A stretch of 64,000 nucleotides of DNA. It comes from Streptomyces sp. GESEQ-35 (GTDB lineage Bacteria; Actinomycetota; Actinomycetes; Streptomycetales; Streptomycetaceae). The stretch is from contig NZ_JAFFSX010000013.1 in NCBI RefSeq assembly GCF_017948485.1, positions 124,001 through 188,000 on the forward strand, written 5' to 3'. Below the pieces are notes generated by a model, which saw only the letters and a program-made list of their open reading frames with translations, was not told the origin of the DNA and ran no database searches. The position numbers and the translations under genes were made by a program. Shown here piece by piece: positions 26,382 through 34,921 of the stretch. How positions within the stretch are numbered: the first letter of the stretch is position 1; every line of letters starts with the position of its first letter.

Positions 26382-27499
26382 TCGTCGAGGCCGTCCGCAC
26401 GCCGGTCGGCAAACGCAACGGCGGCCTCGCCGGAATGCACGCGGCCGACCTCTCCGCCGTGGTCCTCACCGAGCTGGTCCGCCGTACCGGCATCGATCCG
26501 GCGCTCGTGGACGACGTGGTGTGGGGCTGTGTCTCCCAGGTCGGGGACCAGTCGGGCAACATCGGCCGCTACTCCGTCCTCGCCGCGGGCTGGCCGGAGC
26601 ACATCCCCGGAACCACGGTCAACCGGGCGTGCGGGTCCGGCCAGCAGGCCCTCGACTTCGCCGCGCAGGCGGTCATGTCGGGGCAGCAGGACGTCGTTGT
26701 CGCGGGCGGCGTGGAGGTCATGAGCCGGGTGCCGCTGGGCGCGGCGCGGGCGACCGGAACGCCGTACGGGCCCCAAGTCCTCGCCCGCTACGACGGGTTC
26801 TCCTTCAACCAGGGTGTGTCCGCCGAGAAGATCGCGCAGAAGTGGGGTTTCACGCGGACGCAGTTGGACGAGTTCGCCGTCGTGTCCCATGAGCGGGCCG
26901 CCGCGGCCCAGGACGACGGCGCCTTCGACGCGCAGATCGTGCCCGTCTTCGGGGTGACGGCCGACGAGGGCGTACGGCGGGGCACCACGGCCGAGAAGCT
27001 CTCCGCCCTCAAGCCGGCCTTCCTCGACGACGGCGTGATCCACGCGGGCAACGCCTCCCAGATCTCGGACGGCGCGGCCGCGCTCCTCGTCACCACACCT
27101 GAAAAGGCACGGGAGTTGGGGCTCACCCCGATCGTCCGCTATCGCGCGGGCGTGGTCACCGGCGCCGACCCGGTCCTGATGCTCACCGGCCCGATCCCCG
27201 CGACCGAGCGGTTGCTCCGCCGGACGGGTGTCGGTCTCGCCGAGATCGGCGTCTTCGAGGTGAACGAGGCCTTCGCGCCCGTACCGCTGGCCTGGCTGGC
27301 CGAGACGGGAGCCGACCCGGCGCGTCTCAACCCCCTCGGCGGCGCCATCGCACTCGGCCATCCGCTCGGCGCCTCGGGTGCCGTCCTGATGACCCGCATG
27401 ATCCACCACATGCGTGGCCACGGCCTCCGCTACGGCCTCCAGACCATGTGCGAGGGCGGCGGCACCGCCAACGCCACGCTCGTCGAACTCGCTGTGTGA
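26366..27499 (+). CDS. Thiolase / acetyl-CoA acyltransferase
   Basis: 377 residues. Nucleophilic Cys near residue 89 (NRACGSGQQ), EVNEAFAPV, His of GHPLGASGAVL, C-terminal Cys in TMCEGGGTANATL. Full FadA-type catalytic set. It overlaps the hydratase gene by 16 bp, and completes a beta-oxidation set with the following dehydrogenase. Confidence 0.92.
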   Translation: MREAVIVEAVRTPVGKRNGGLAGMHAADLSAVVLTELVRRTGIDPALVDDVVWGCVSQVGDQSGNIGRYSVLAAGWPEHIPGTTVNRACGSGQQALDFAAQAVMSGQQDVVVAGGVEVMSRVPLGAARATGTPYGPQVLARYDGFSFNQGVSAEKIAQKWGFTRTQLDEFAVVSHERAAAAQDDGAFDAQIVPVFGVTADEGVRRGTTAEKLSALKPAFLDDGVIHAGNASQISDGAAALLVTTPEKARELGLTPIVRYRAGVVTGADPVLMLTGPIPATERLLRRTGVGLAEIGVFEVNEAFAPVPLAWLAETGADPARLNPLGGAIALGHPLGASGAVLMTRMIHHMRGHGLRYGLQTMCEGGGTANATLVELAV

Positions 27500-27511
27500 A
27501 CCGGGGGCATC

Positions 27512-28660
27512 GTGCGCAGAGAGGTCTTCACCGCCGATCACGAGGAATTCCGCAAGCTGGTAAGGGAGTTCGTGGCCAAGGAGGTGGTCCCGAACTACGC
27601 CTCCTGGGAACGGGCCGGCCGTCTGCCCCGCCCGCTCTTCGAACAGCTCGGCTCCCTGGGCCTGTTGGGCATGGCCCTCCCCGAGGCGTACGGAGGAGCC
27701 GGACTCGACGACTACCGCTACAACGTCGTCCTCCAGGAAGAGGCAGCCCGCGCCCTCGTCACCCTCGGCACCGTCCGTACCCAACTCGACGTCGTCCTGC
27801 CGTACTTCCTCTCCTACGCCGACGAGGCGCAGCGCCGGCGCTGGTTCCCCGGCCTCGCGGCGGGCAAGCTGCTCACCGCCGTCGCCATGACCGAACCCGG
27901 CACGGGCTCCGACCTCGCCGGTATCCGCACCACCGCCGTGCGCGACGGGGAGACGTACGTCCTGAGCGGTGCCAAGACGTTCATCACCGGTGGCCTGCTC
28001 GCCGATCTGGTGATCGTGGTCGCCCGTACGTCGAGCGATCCCGGCAACCGGCGCGCCGGCCTGACCCTGCTGGTCGTCGAGGACGGCATGCCCGGGTTCA
28101 CCAGGGGGCGCGTCCTCGACAAGATGGGCATCAAGGTGCAGGACACGGTGGAGCTGGCCTTCGACGACGTACGCGTACCGGTGGCCAACCGGCTGGGGGA
28201 GGAGGGGGCGGCCTTCGGTTACCTCGGCCACAACCTGCCGCAGGAGCGGATGACCGTCGCGGTCGGCTCGGTCGCGCAGGCGCGGGCCGCTCTGGAGACG
28301 ACGATCGAGTACGTCAAGGAGCGCGAGGTCTTCGGGAAGCCGGTGGCGTCCTTCCAGAACACGAAGTTCGAACTCGCCGCCGTCGCCGCCGAGATCGAGG
28401 CCGCGCAGGCCATGCTCGACCGCGCGGTCCTCGACCTCGTCGACGGCGAACTGGCGGGCGCCGACGCCGCCAAGGTGAAGCTGTTCTGCACCGAGATGCA
28501 GGCCCGCGCCGTCGACCGCTGCCTGCAACTCTTCGGCGGCTACGGCTATATGGCGGAGTACCCCGTATCCCGGCTGTACGCGGACGCGCGCATCACCCGC
28601 ATCTACGCGGGCACGAGCGAGGTCATGAAGGTCATCATCGCCAAGTCGCTGGGGCTGTGA
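27512..28660 (+). CDS. Acyl-CoA dehydrogenase (homomeric, long-chain/isovaleryl type)
   Basis: 382 residues, standard length. MTEPGTGSDLAGI, SGAKTFITGG, and C-terminal YAGTSEVMKVIIAKSLGL. The MCAD Glu is Ala, but NLPQERMTVA supplies the helix-G catalytic Glu of LCAD/IVD-type enzymes. GTG start; last gene of the 15164-28660 operon. Confidence 0.92.
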   Translation: MRREVFTADHEEFRKLVREFVAKEVVPNYASWERAGRLPRPLFEQLGSLGLLGMALPEAYGGAGLDDYRYNVVLQEEAARALVTLGTVRTQLDVVLPYFLSYADEAQRRRWFPGLAAGKLLTAVAMTEPGTGSDLAGIRTTAVRDGETYVLSGAKTFITGGLLADLVIVVARTSSDPGNRRAGLTLLVVEDGMPGFTRGRVLDKMGIKVQDTVELAFDDVRVPVANRLGEEGAAFGYLGHNLPQERMTVAVGSVAQARAALETTIEYVKEREVFGKPVASFQNTKFELAAVAAEIEAAQAMLDRAVLDLVDGELAGADAAKVKLFCTEMQARAVDRCLQLFGGYGYMAEYPVSRLYADARITRIYAGTSEVMKVIIAKSLGL

Positions 28661-28669
28661 GCCCGGCGG

Positions 28670-29689
28670 TCACGTCCCGTACCGGGTCGTCTCCGCCAAC
28701 TCCGCCGCGCCCCTCATGAGTTGCAGCACCAGCGGCCCGAAGGCCTGCAACTTCTCGTTGTCCCCTGCGCGCTGGAAGCCCTGTTCGAGGACGACGGCCA
28801 GTTTCCACTGGGCGAGGACGTCGTAGTAGTCCATGTCGTCGACCTGGCGGCCCGACACCTCGGCATAGTGCTGGACGAGCTGATCGCGTGACGGCATGCC
28901 CGTCAGGTCGACGTACAGGGTGGTGGCCGCCTCCGGGGCGTCGGTGTCCTCGGGCCAGCCGCGGAGCATCCAGGCCAGGTCCAGCTTGGGGTCGCCTACG
29001 GTGCCCATCTCCCAGTCGACGATGGCGGCCAGCCGGGCCGGGGCGCCGTGGCGGTACATCACGTTGGCGAACTGGTAGTCGCCGTGCATCAGGCCGGTGA
29101 CGTAGTCCAGCGGCCGGTGGGCGCGCAGCCAGGCGGCGGCGACGTCGAAACCGGGCAGCTCGCGGCCCTTGATCCGGTCCAGATAGCGGCTCCAGCGGTC
29201 GACCTGGCGCTCGTGGAAGCCGTCGGGGCGTCCGAGGTCGCCCAGTCCCTTGGCCCGCCAGTCGACCCGGGACAGCAGGGCGATGCCCTCGGCCAGTTGG
29301 TACGACAGCCCCCGCCGGGCCGTGAGGTCCTCGTCGAACGGCGCCGGCCAGCCGTCCGTTCCCATCGGGGACCAGCCGTCGACGAACTCCATCAGGTAGA
29401 ACGTGCGGCCCAGTACGGCGGTGTCGGTGCAGACGGCGACGGCCTCGGTGTGCGGGACGTCCGTGCCGTTCAGCGCCTCGGTGATCCGCCACTCGCGGAG
29501 GATGCCCTCGTCACGGGCGGCCGGTGCGGTGGCCGGCGGGATGCGCAGGGCGCAGTGCAGCTCGCCGCGGCGGATCTCGTAGATCTCGTTCTGCGCGCCG
29601 CCCGAGATGTAGTGGTGCTCGACTGGCTCGCCCTTCCCGGGGAGCCCGGACTCGTCCAGCCAGGCGGCCAGCCGCTCGACGTCGATCAC
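28670..29689 (-). CDS. APH-like phosphotransferase (ACAD10/11 kinase-domain type)
   Basis: 339 residues, aminoglycoside-phosphotransferase fold. YISGGAQNEIYEI (nucleotide loop), catalytic Brenner motif LMHGDYQFANVM, and metal motif IVDWEMGTVGDPKLDLAW. GTG start at 29689 overlaps the stop of the upstream acyl-CoA dehydrogenase by 4 bp (GTGA). Both parts strongly resemble the two domains fused in mammalian ACAD10/ACAD11 and the separate LvaA/LvaC enzymes of Pseudomonas putida levulinate catabolism, where a 4-hydroxyacyl-CoA is phosphorylated and the phosphate then eliminated. Antibiotic resistance is an unlikely role here. Confidence 0.85.
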   Translation of the reverse strand: MIDVERLAAWLDESGLPGKGEPVEHHYISGGAQNEIYEIRRGELHCALRIPPATAPAARDEGILREWRITEALNGTDVPHTEAVAVCTDTAVLGRTFYLMEFVDGWSPMGTDGWPAPFDEDLTARRGLSYQLAEGIALLSRVDWRAKGLGDLGRPDGFHERQVDRWSRYLDRIKGRELPGFDVAAAWLRAHRPLDYVTGLMHGDYQFANVMYRHGAPARLAAIVDWEMGTVGDPKLDLAWMLRGWPEDTDAPEAATTLYVDLTGMPSRDQLVQHYAEVSGRQVDDMDYYDVLAQWKLAVVLEQGFQRAGDNEKLQAFGPLVLQLMRGAAELAETTRYGT

Positions 29690-30987
29690 CGCTGCCCCAC
29701 CTCGTCCGCCAGGAACTCGGCGTACTTGACGCGCGCCGCGTCGAGGCGCCTGGGCAGATACTCGCTCGGCCACAGGTCGTCGCTCGGCTTGTAGTCCCGC
29801 AGCAACTGCCGGGCGACCGTGACCTTGTGCACCTCGGTCGGCCCGTCGGCGATGCCGAGGACACTGGCGCCCAGCAGCATCCGGAACAGCGGCATGTCAC
29901 CGCTCACCCCGAGTGCGCCGTGGACCTGCATCGAGCGGTGGGCGATGTCGTGCAGCACACCGGGCAGCAGCACCTTGACCATCGCGATGTCCTTGCGGAC
30001 CTTGCGGTAGTCGTTGTGCTTGTCGATCTTCCAGGCGGTGTGCAGCACGGTGAGCCGGAACTGGGTGAGCTGCGCCCAGGAGTCGGCTATGTGCCCCTGC
30101 ACGAACTGCTTGTCGGCGAGCACACCGCCCTGTGTGTGGCGGCTCAGGGCGCGCTCGCACATCATGTCGAAGGCCTTCTGCGCCAGCCCGATCGTCCGCA
30201 TGGCGTGGTGGATCCGCCCGCCGCCCAGCCGGGTCTGCGCGATCACGAACGCCTGGCCCGCACCACCGAGCAGCGCGTCGGCCGGGACCCGTACGTCCTT
30301 GTAGTGGACGAGCGCGTGCGAGCCCTCTTTCCCGGGTTCGTGGGCCAGGGCGACGTTGCGCTCGATGACGATGCCGGGGGTGTCGGCCGGGACCAGGAGC
30401 ATCGACATGCTCTTGTACGGGTCGCCGTCCGGGTCGGTCACCGCCATCACGATGAAGAAGGCCGCGGTCTTCGCGTTCGACGAGAAGTACTTCCAGCCGT
30501 TGATGACCCACGAGTCGCCGTCCCGTACCGCCCGGGTCGTGAACTCCTTGGGGTCGGAGCCGGCCTGGGGCTCGGTCATCGAGTAGCAGGAGAAGATCTC
30601 CCCGTCGAGCAGCGGGCGCAGATAGCGGTCCTTCTGCTCCGGGGTCCCGTAGTGGGCGAGGATCTCGGCGTTGCCCGTGTCCGGGGCCTGGCAGCCGAAG
30701 ACGATCGGGGCCCATGAGGAGCGGCCGAGGATCTCGTTGAGCAGGCACAGCTTGACCTGCCCGTGCCCCTCACCGCCGAGTTCGGGTCCGAGGTGCGTGG
30801 CCCACAGTCCGTGGCCGCGCACCTCCTTCTTGAGCGGGTCGAGGACCCGGCGGAGATTGTCGTCGGGCGGGGTGAACTGTAGGCCGTCCCACAGGAGATC
30901 GAGGGGCTCGACCTCCTCCCGCACGAACTGGTCGGCCCAGTCCAGCTGTGCCTGGAATTCCGGTTCGGTTTCGAAGTCCCACGACAT
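29686..30987 (-). CDS. ACAD10/11-type acyl-CoA dehydrogenase
   Basis: 433 residues, longer than usual. CYSMTEPQAGSDPKEF, LGGGRIHHAMRTIGLAQKAF and ADGPTEVHKVTVARQLL are near-verbatim ACAD10/11 wording. The Glu used by MCAD (YEGT) is Asp (ADGP), and the helix-G Glu position is Gly (GGGR). Ordinary alpha,beta-dehydrogenation is therefore doubtful, fitting the phosphate-elimination chemistry proposed for this class. It heads the minus operon and is coupled to the phosphotransferase. The operator at 31010-31024 lies 23 bp upstream. Confidence 0.88.
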   Translation of the reverse strand: MSWDFETEPEFQAQLDWADQFVREEVEPLDLLWDGLQFTPPDDNLRRVLDPLKKEVRGHGLWATHLGPELGGEGHGQVKLCLLNEILGRSSWAPIVFGCQAPDTGNAEILAHYGTPEQKDRYLRPLLDGEIFSCYSMTEPQAGSDPKEFTTRAVRDGDSWVINGWKYFSSNAKTAAFFIVMAVTDPDGDPYKSMSMLLVPADTPGIVIERNVALAHEPGKEGSHALVHYKDVRVPADALLGGAGQAFVIAQTRLGGGRIHHAMRTIGLAQKAFDMMCERALSRHTQGGVLADKQFVQGHIADSWAQLTQFRLTVLHTAWKIDKHNDYRKVRKDIAMVKVLLPGVLHDIAHRSMQVHGALGVSGDMPLFRMLLGASVLGIADGPTEVHKVTVARQLLRDYKPSDDLWPSEYLPRRLDAARVKYAEFLADEVGQR

Positions 30988-31009
30988 TGTGTCTCCTTCC
31001 GGCGGCTGT

Positions 31010-31024
31010 CAGAATAGCGTTCTC
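31010..31024. promoter_or_regulatory. TetR-type operator CAGAATAGCGTTCTC abutting a TetR start codon
   Basis: Match to the shared palindrome with two arm changes. Its last base is immediately followed by the ATG of the TetR gene. TAGCGT at 31015-31020 is a plausible -10, which would start transcription at the ATG and give a leaderless mRNA. Confidence 0.72.
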
Positions 31025-31678
31025 ATGAAGGAGAACACAATTCCCCTGTCACAGAACGACGTTGCGGACCGCATCGCGCAACGGGCCCTGGAGAGCCAGG
31101 GAGCCCACTACGCGAGCGAGGTGCGGGCGCTCCTCGATGCCGCGCGGGCGGTGATGCGTGACTGCGGTACGGCGTCACGGCCGAGAGTCGCCGACATCGT
31201 GGCGGCGGCCGGCTTGTCGAACGAGGCGTTCTACCGGCACTTCCGGTCCAAGGACGCCCTGGTCGCCGCGATCATGGAGGACGGCGCCGAGCGGCTCTGC
31301 GGCTACCTCGCGCACCAGATGGCCAAGGAGCCCACACCCGAGGGCAAGGTGCGCCGCTGGGTCGAGGGCGTGCTCTCCCAGGCCATGGACGACGACACCG
31401 CGGCGACGACGCTCGCCGTGATGTGGAACGCGGGAAGCGTGGCGGAGGGGTTCCTCGCGGGACCCCCGTCGGTCGCGGGCATGCTGGCGACGCTGCTGCA
31501 TGCGCCGTACGCCGAACTCGGCAGCGAGAACCCGGACCTGGACGCGTCCCTGGCCGCCCACGCCACCGTGGGCAGGCTGGCGGACCACCTGTGGCGACGG
31601 GAGCGGCCCACAACGGCCGACGTCGACCACATCACGCGATTCCTGCTGCGTACCGTCGATCAGGAGGTGGGCCCATGA
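31025..31678 (+). CDS. TetR-family transcriptional regulator
   Basis: 217 residues. HTH at about residues 53-76 (RVADIVAAAGLSNEAFYRHFRSK), the textbook TetR recognition-helix ending, then a helical ligand domain. No ribosome site precedes the ATG at 31025 because the operator directly abuts it. Translation is thus probably leaderless and the gene autorepressed. Divergent from the ACAD10/11-type pair; 4-bp overlap with the VOC gene. Second candidate for the island-wide repressor. Confidence 0.88.
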   Translation: MKENTIPLSQNDVADRIAQRALESQGAHYASEVRALLDAARAVMRDCGTASRPRVADIVAAAGLSNEAFYRHFRSKDALVAAIMEDGAERLCGYLAHQMAKEPTPEGKVRRWVEGVLSQAMDDDTAATTLAVMWNAGSVAEGFLAGPPSVAGMLATLLHAPYAELGSENPDLDASLAAHATVGRLADHLWRRERPTTADVDHITRFLLRTVDQEVGP

Positions 31679-32130
31679 AGGCCGCCGACCAGTTCCATGT
31701 GGGTCTCGTCGTCGACGATCTCTCGGCTGCGGCGGCCGAGTTGTCCGCGTCGTTCGGGTACGAGTGGTCCGCGGAGATGGGCGCTGCCGTACGGGTGACG
31801 CTGCCGGCCGGGGACGCGGTGCTGGACCTCCGGTCCGTGTACTCGACGACCTCGCCCCGGTTGGAGCTCGTCAGGAGCGTTCCCGGATCGCTCTGGCAGC
31901 CCGCCGACTCCGGTGTGCATCACCTGGGTTACTGGTCGGACGACGTGGCCGCCGACTCGGCGGAACTCGCACGCCGGGGTTCCGCCCTCGAAGCCCTCGG
32001 GAAACGGCCGGACTCCACTCCGTACTGGGCCTTCCACCGCAGCGGGACCGGCCCCCGCATCGAGCTCGTGAGCCGCGAACTCCACCCCGTGCTGGAGCAG
32101 TTCTGGACGACCGGAGGGACAGCGTCGTGA
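31675..32130 (+). CDS. VOC-superfamily (glyoxalase-like) protein
   Basis: 151 residues. ADQFHVGLVVDDLSAAAAELSA begins the first beta-alpha-beta-beta-beta module and GVHHLGYWSDDVAADSAELA the second, with metal-type His and a C-terminal Glu (RIELVS). Resembles methylmalonyl-CoA-epimerase/lyase-like VOC proteins. A racemase or isomerase role on a branched acyl-CoA is possible. Overlaps the TetR stop by 4 bp. Confidence 0.78.
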   Translation: MKAADQFHVGLVVDDLSAAAAELSASFGYEWSAEMGAAVRVTLPAGDAVLDLRSVYSTTSPRLELVRSVPGSLWQPADSGVHHLGYWSDDVAADSAELARRGSALEALGKRPDSTPYWAFHRSGTGPRIELVSRELHPVLEQFWTTGGTAS

Positions 32131-32951
32131 AGGTGGGGATCGCGACCGGTGCCGGCCGCGGGATGGGGCTGGAGTGCGCACGCAGGATGACCGGCGTAGT
32201 CGACCGGCTGCTCCTTGTCGACCTGGATGAGAAGACCGTGAACGCCGCGGCCGACGACCTGGGGGCCGCCGGCCACGGAGCGGTCGTCGAACCGTTCGTC
32301 GTCGACATCACCGACGCCGACGGTCTTGCCCGGCTCGCCGCCCGCACCGCAGAACTCGGCACGCTCAGGGCCGTGGCCCACGCCGCCGGTATCTCGCCGA
32401 CCATGGCCGACTGGCGCCGCATCCTCAGGGTCGACCTCGTCGGTACGGCGATGCTGGCCGAGGCGCTGCGTCCGCTCGTCACCCAGGGGACGGCGATGGT
32501 GTGCTTCGCCTCGATGGCGGCCCTGTTCGGGAACACCGGCCCCCACCCCGCGGCCGAGGCGGCGCTCGCCGATCCCCTCGACGAGCGGTTCCTCGACCGT
32601 GTTCGGGACGCCGTCGGGCCGGACATCGAGGACCCGGGCGTGGCGTACACCTGGGCCAAGCGCGGCGTCCACCGCTTCGTACAGCGGGAGGCGGTGCGGG
32701 TCGGGCGGCTCGGGGCCCGGGTGTGCTCGGTGTCGCCCGGCATCGTCGCCACGCCTCAGGGGCGGCAGGAGGCGGCGCAGCACCCCTCCATGAAGGCGCT
32801 CGTGGAGGGGTCGGCGCTGGGCCGCGAGGGTCGTGCCGACGAACTCGCGGCCGTCGTCGCCTTCCTGCTGTCGGACGACGCGTCGTTCCTCACCGGGGTC
32901 GACGTTCTCGTGGACGGCGGGGTGCGGGCGGCGCTGTCACTCGGGTCGTGA
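32127..32951 (+). CDS. SDR-family oxidoreductase (3-alpha-hydroxysteroid-dehydrogenase-like)
   Basis: 274 residues. ATGAGRGMG cofactor loop, HAAGIS in place of NNAG, YTWAKRG (Tyr/Lys) preceded by an insertion of about 25 residues, and a C-terminal FLTGVDVLVDGG. The HAAG variant and the insertion are typical of 3-alpha-HSD/carbonyl-reductase-like SDRs. GTG start overlapping the VOC stop. Confidence 0.8.
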   Translation: MKVGIATGAGRGMGLECARRMTGVVDRLLLVDLDEKTVNAAADDLGAAGHGAVVEPFVVDITDADGLARLAARTAELGTLRAVAHAAGISPTMADWRRILRVDLVGTAMLAEALRPLVTQGTAMVCFASMAALFGNTGPHPAAEAALADPLDERFLDRVRDAVGPDIEDPGVAYTWAKRGVHRFVQREAVRVGRLGARVCSVSPGIVATPQGRQEAAQHPSMKALVEGSALGREGRADELAAVVAFLLSDDASFLTGVDVLVDGGVRAALSLGS

Positions 32952-33248
32952 CGGTGTTCCGAAACCGGTCACGATGACGGCGTTGGTGTCGGCGGCCGCG
33001 TGCCGCAGGGGCTTCGCCTTCTCGTATGCGGCCGACTCGTACCAGGCCCGGGCCGCCTCGACCGACGCGAATTCGAGGACCACGGTCCGGTCGCCGTGCC
33101 ACTCGCCTTCGAGGAGCTGCGGCTGTGCGTCGACGGCCAGGACCGAGGCGCCGCCCTCGGCGATCGAGGACGCGGCGGCCCGGCCGTAGGCGGCCATGCC
33201 GGCCGGGTCCCTGACCGCCTCGGTCAGGATGACGTACGCCTTCGGCAT
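32937..33248 (-). CDS. DUF1330-like small protein
   Basis: 103 residues, dimeric ferredoxin-like barrel. MPKAYVILTEAVRDPAGMAAY at the start and VVLEFASVEAARAWYES are the family wording. Function unknown; family members accompany degradation operons. Its 3' end overlaps the convergent SDR by 15 bp. Last gene of the P450-ferredoxin minus operon. Confidence 0.82.
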   Translation of the reverse strand: MPKAYVILTEAVRDPAGMAAYGRAAASSIAEGGASVLAVDAQPQLLEGEWHGDRTVVLEFASVEAARAWYESAAYEKAKPLRHAAADTNAVIVTGFGTPSRPE

Positions 33249-33256
33249 GGCTCTCC

Positions 33257-33448
33257 TCAGTTGACGACGGTGATGGCGTGCTCCGGGCACAGGCCGGCCG
33301 CGGAGCGGACGGTGTCCTCGAACTCCTCGGGCACGTCCGGGGTTTCCACCACGGCGTAGCCGTCGTCGCTCAGGTCGAACACCTCGGGGCAGAGATCGCA
33401 GCAGATCCCGTGTCCGCGGCAGCGGTCGTCGTCGACGCTGACCTTCAT
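33257..33448 (-). CDS. [3Fe-4S]-type ferredoxin, P450 partner
   Basis: 63 residues. Cys pattern CRGHGICCDLCPEVF plus a late CPEHAI is that of small actinobacterial P450 ferredoxins, with Gly-His in place of the second cluster Cys. ATGA overlap with the P450 gene; it should shuttle electrons to that P450 from a reductase not encoded in the window. Confidence 0.9.
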   Translation of the reverse strand: MKVSVDDDRCRGHGICCDLCPEVFDLSDDGYAVVETPDVPEEFEDTVRSAAGLCPEHAITVVN

Positions 33449-34737
33449 CGCGTCTCACCCTCGACCGGCGTGAACTCCAGGTGCAGATCGATCAGCCCGC
33501 GCAGGATGAACGTCGGGACGTACTGGTAGCGCCGGGCGTCCGCGGGGCCGTGGACGCGCTCGGAGATCCTGATGTCGGACGTGCGGTCCAGCAGCCGCTC
33601 GATGGTGACCCGCGCCTCGGCCCGGGCGAGCGGCGCTCCCGGACAGGCGTGGACCCCGCGGCCGAACGCGAGATGACGGCGGACGTTCGTCCTGCGGGCG
33701 TCGAAGGCCGTCGGGTTCTCGAACTGGCGCGGGTCGTGGTTGGCGGCGCCGTTCAGCACCATGAGGGTGGTGCCGGCGGGGATGTCGACCCCGCCGACCG
33801 TGGTCGGCACCTTCGCCATCCGGAAGTCGCCCTTGATCGGACTCTCGATGCGCAGGCTCTCCTCGATGAAGGCCGGTATGCGCTCGCGTTCGGCGCGCAG
33901 CAGTTGTTGCACTTCGGGTTGCTCGGCCATGGTCTTGAGGGCGGAGCTGAGCAGCCGGACCGTGGTCTCCTGGCCCGCCGCGAAGAGGTTGGCGGCGATG
34001 CGGACGACATCGGCGACCTCGGGGACCGACCCGTCGGGGAAGGTCGCGGTGGCCAGGCCCGTGAGCACGTCCTCGCGGGGCTCGCGGCGGCGGTCCTCGA
34101 CGTAGGTGGTGAACCGCTTGTAGAGGTACTCCAGCGGCGAGTGGTGCAGCGTGTCGTCGCCGGTGCTGCCGACGCCGGCCTCGTCCTGCGGCCGGCGCTG
34201 GAGGTTCTCCATGAGCCGCGGACGGTCCTCCTCGGGCACGCCGAGCAGGTCGGCGATGACGAGCAGGGTGAAGGGCCCGGCGAACCCGCTGATGAACTCG
34301 CCCTCGCCGGGGGCGAGATAGGTGTCCAGCAGACCGTCGGCGAGGTGCCACATGGACGCCTCGTTCTCCTTGAGGCGCTTCGGGGTGATCAGCCGCATCA
34401 GCAGGGCGCGGTGGTCCGTGTGCTGGGGCGGGTCCATGGTCGGGAGCTGATCGCTCATCGGGAGCTGGTCACGGTACTGCTCGATGATGTCGCTCACGTC
34501 GTCGCCCTCGAGCGGCACCGGGAATCCGGGGAAGGGGCCCGTGACCGAGATGCACGAGGAGAAGGTGTCGGTGTCGTTGTACACCTCCAGGGCCTCGTCG
34601 TACCCCGTCACCATCATCACGTCGTGGTGGTTCTCGCGGCCTACGGGGCACTGTCCTCGTAGTGCGTCGAAGTAGGGATAGGGATCCGCCACGAGACTCT
34701 CGTCGCGGAAGAAGTCGATCGCCTCGAAGTCGGTCAC
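33445..34737 (-). CDS. Cytochrome P450
   Basis: 430 residues. I-helix AGQETT (about 254-259), EESLR (ExxR), and heme loop AFGRGVHACPG with Cys near residue 365. I-helix has Gln-Glu in place of the usual Asp/Glu-Thr pair but keeps the Thr. Soluble bacterial class-I P450; hydroxylates an unknown substrate. Divergent from the Rieske oxygenase gene across two operator sites. Confidence 0.93.
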   Translation of the reverse strand: MTDFEAIDFFRDESLVADPYPYFDALRGQCPVGRENHHDVMMVTGYDEALEVYNDTDTFSSCISVTGPFPGFPVPLEGDDVSDIIEQYRDQLPMSDQLPTMDPPQHTDHRALLMRLITPKRLKENEASMWHLADGLLDTYLAPGEGEFISGFAGPFTLLVIADLLGVPEEDRPRLMENLQRRPQDEAGVGSTGDDTLHHSPLEYLYKRFTTYVEDRRREPREDVLTGLATATFPDGSVPEVADVVRIAANLFAAGQETTVRLLSSALKTMAEQPEVQQLLRAERERIPAFIEESLRIESPIKGDFRMAKVPTTVGGVDIPAGTTLMVLNGAANHDPRQFENPTAFDARRTNVRRHLAFGRGVHACPGAPLARAEARVTIERLLDRTSDIRISERVHGPADARRYQYVPTFILRGLIDLHLEFTPVEGETR

Positions 34738-34827
34738 GGTCCCGGCCGCCTCCCTCTCGGTACGCCCTGGTCGACGAGGGACGCTAGCACAGTTCTCGGG
34801 TTGTCGGAATTGATGCTGGTCGATTGC

Positions 34828-34842
34828 GAGAGCCGGATTCTC
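34828..34842. promoter_or_regulatory. TetR-type operator GAGAGCCGGATTCTC
   Basis: Full right arm and four of six left-arm bases of the shared palindrome, on the P450 side of the divergent gap 34738-35013. A further half-site AGTTCTC lies at 34791-34797. Confidence 0.6.
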
Positions 34843-34883
34843 GCCCTGTAGACGGCCAAGTTGTGGGCCTCTCGCGACCTCTC

Positions 34884-34921
34884 GTGACCACTCCCTGACG
34901 GCTGCCTGACAACTTGCTGAC
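34884..34921 (+). repeat. 11-bp-spaced direct repeats of (C/G)TGAC
   Basis: GTGAC at 34884 and CTGAC at 34895, 34906 and 34917, exactly 11 bp apart, with a weaker GCGAC one step upstream. One-helical-turn spacing just before a -35 box is the geometry of SARP/OmpR-type activator sites. Confidence 0.55.

Noticed and set aside
26114-28528. 804-residue open frame on the minus strand
   Set aside because: Antisense to the hydratase, thiolase and FadE genes, with no motif and no ribosome site.
28670-29689. Aminoglycoside resistance gene
   Set aside because: APH fold and motifs are present, but coupling to an ACAD10/11-like dehydrogenase makes a catabolic kinase far more likely.
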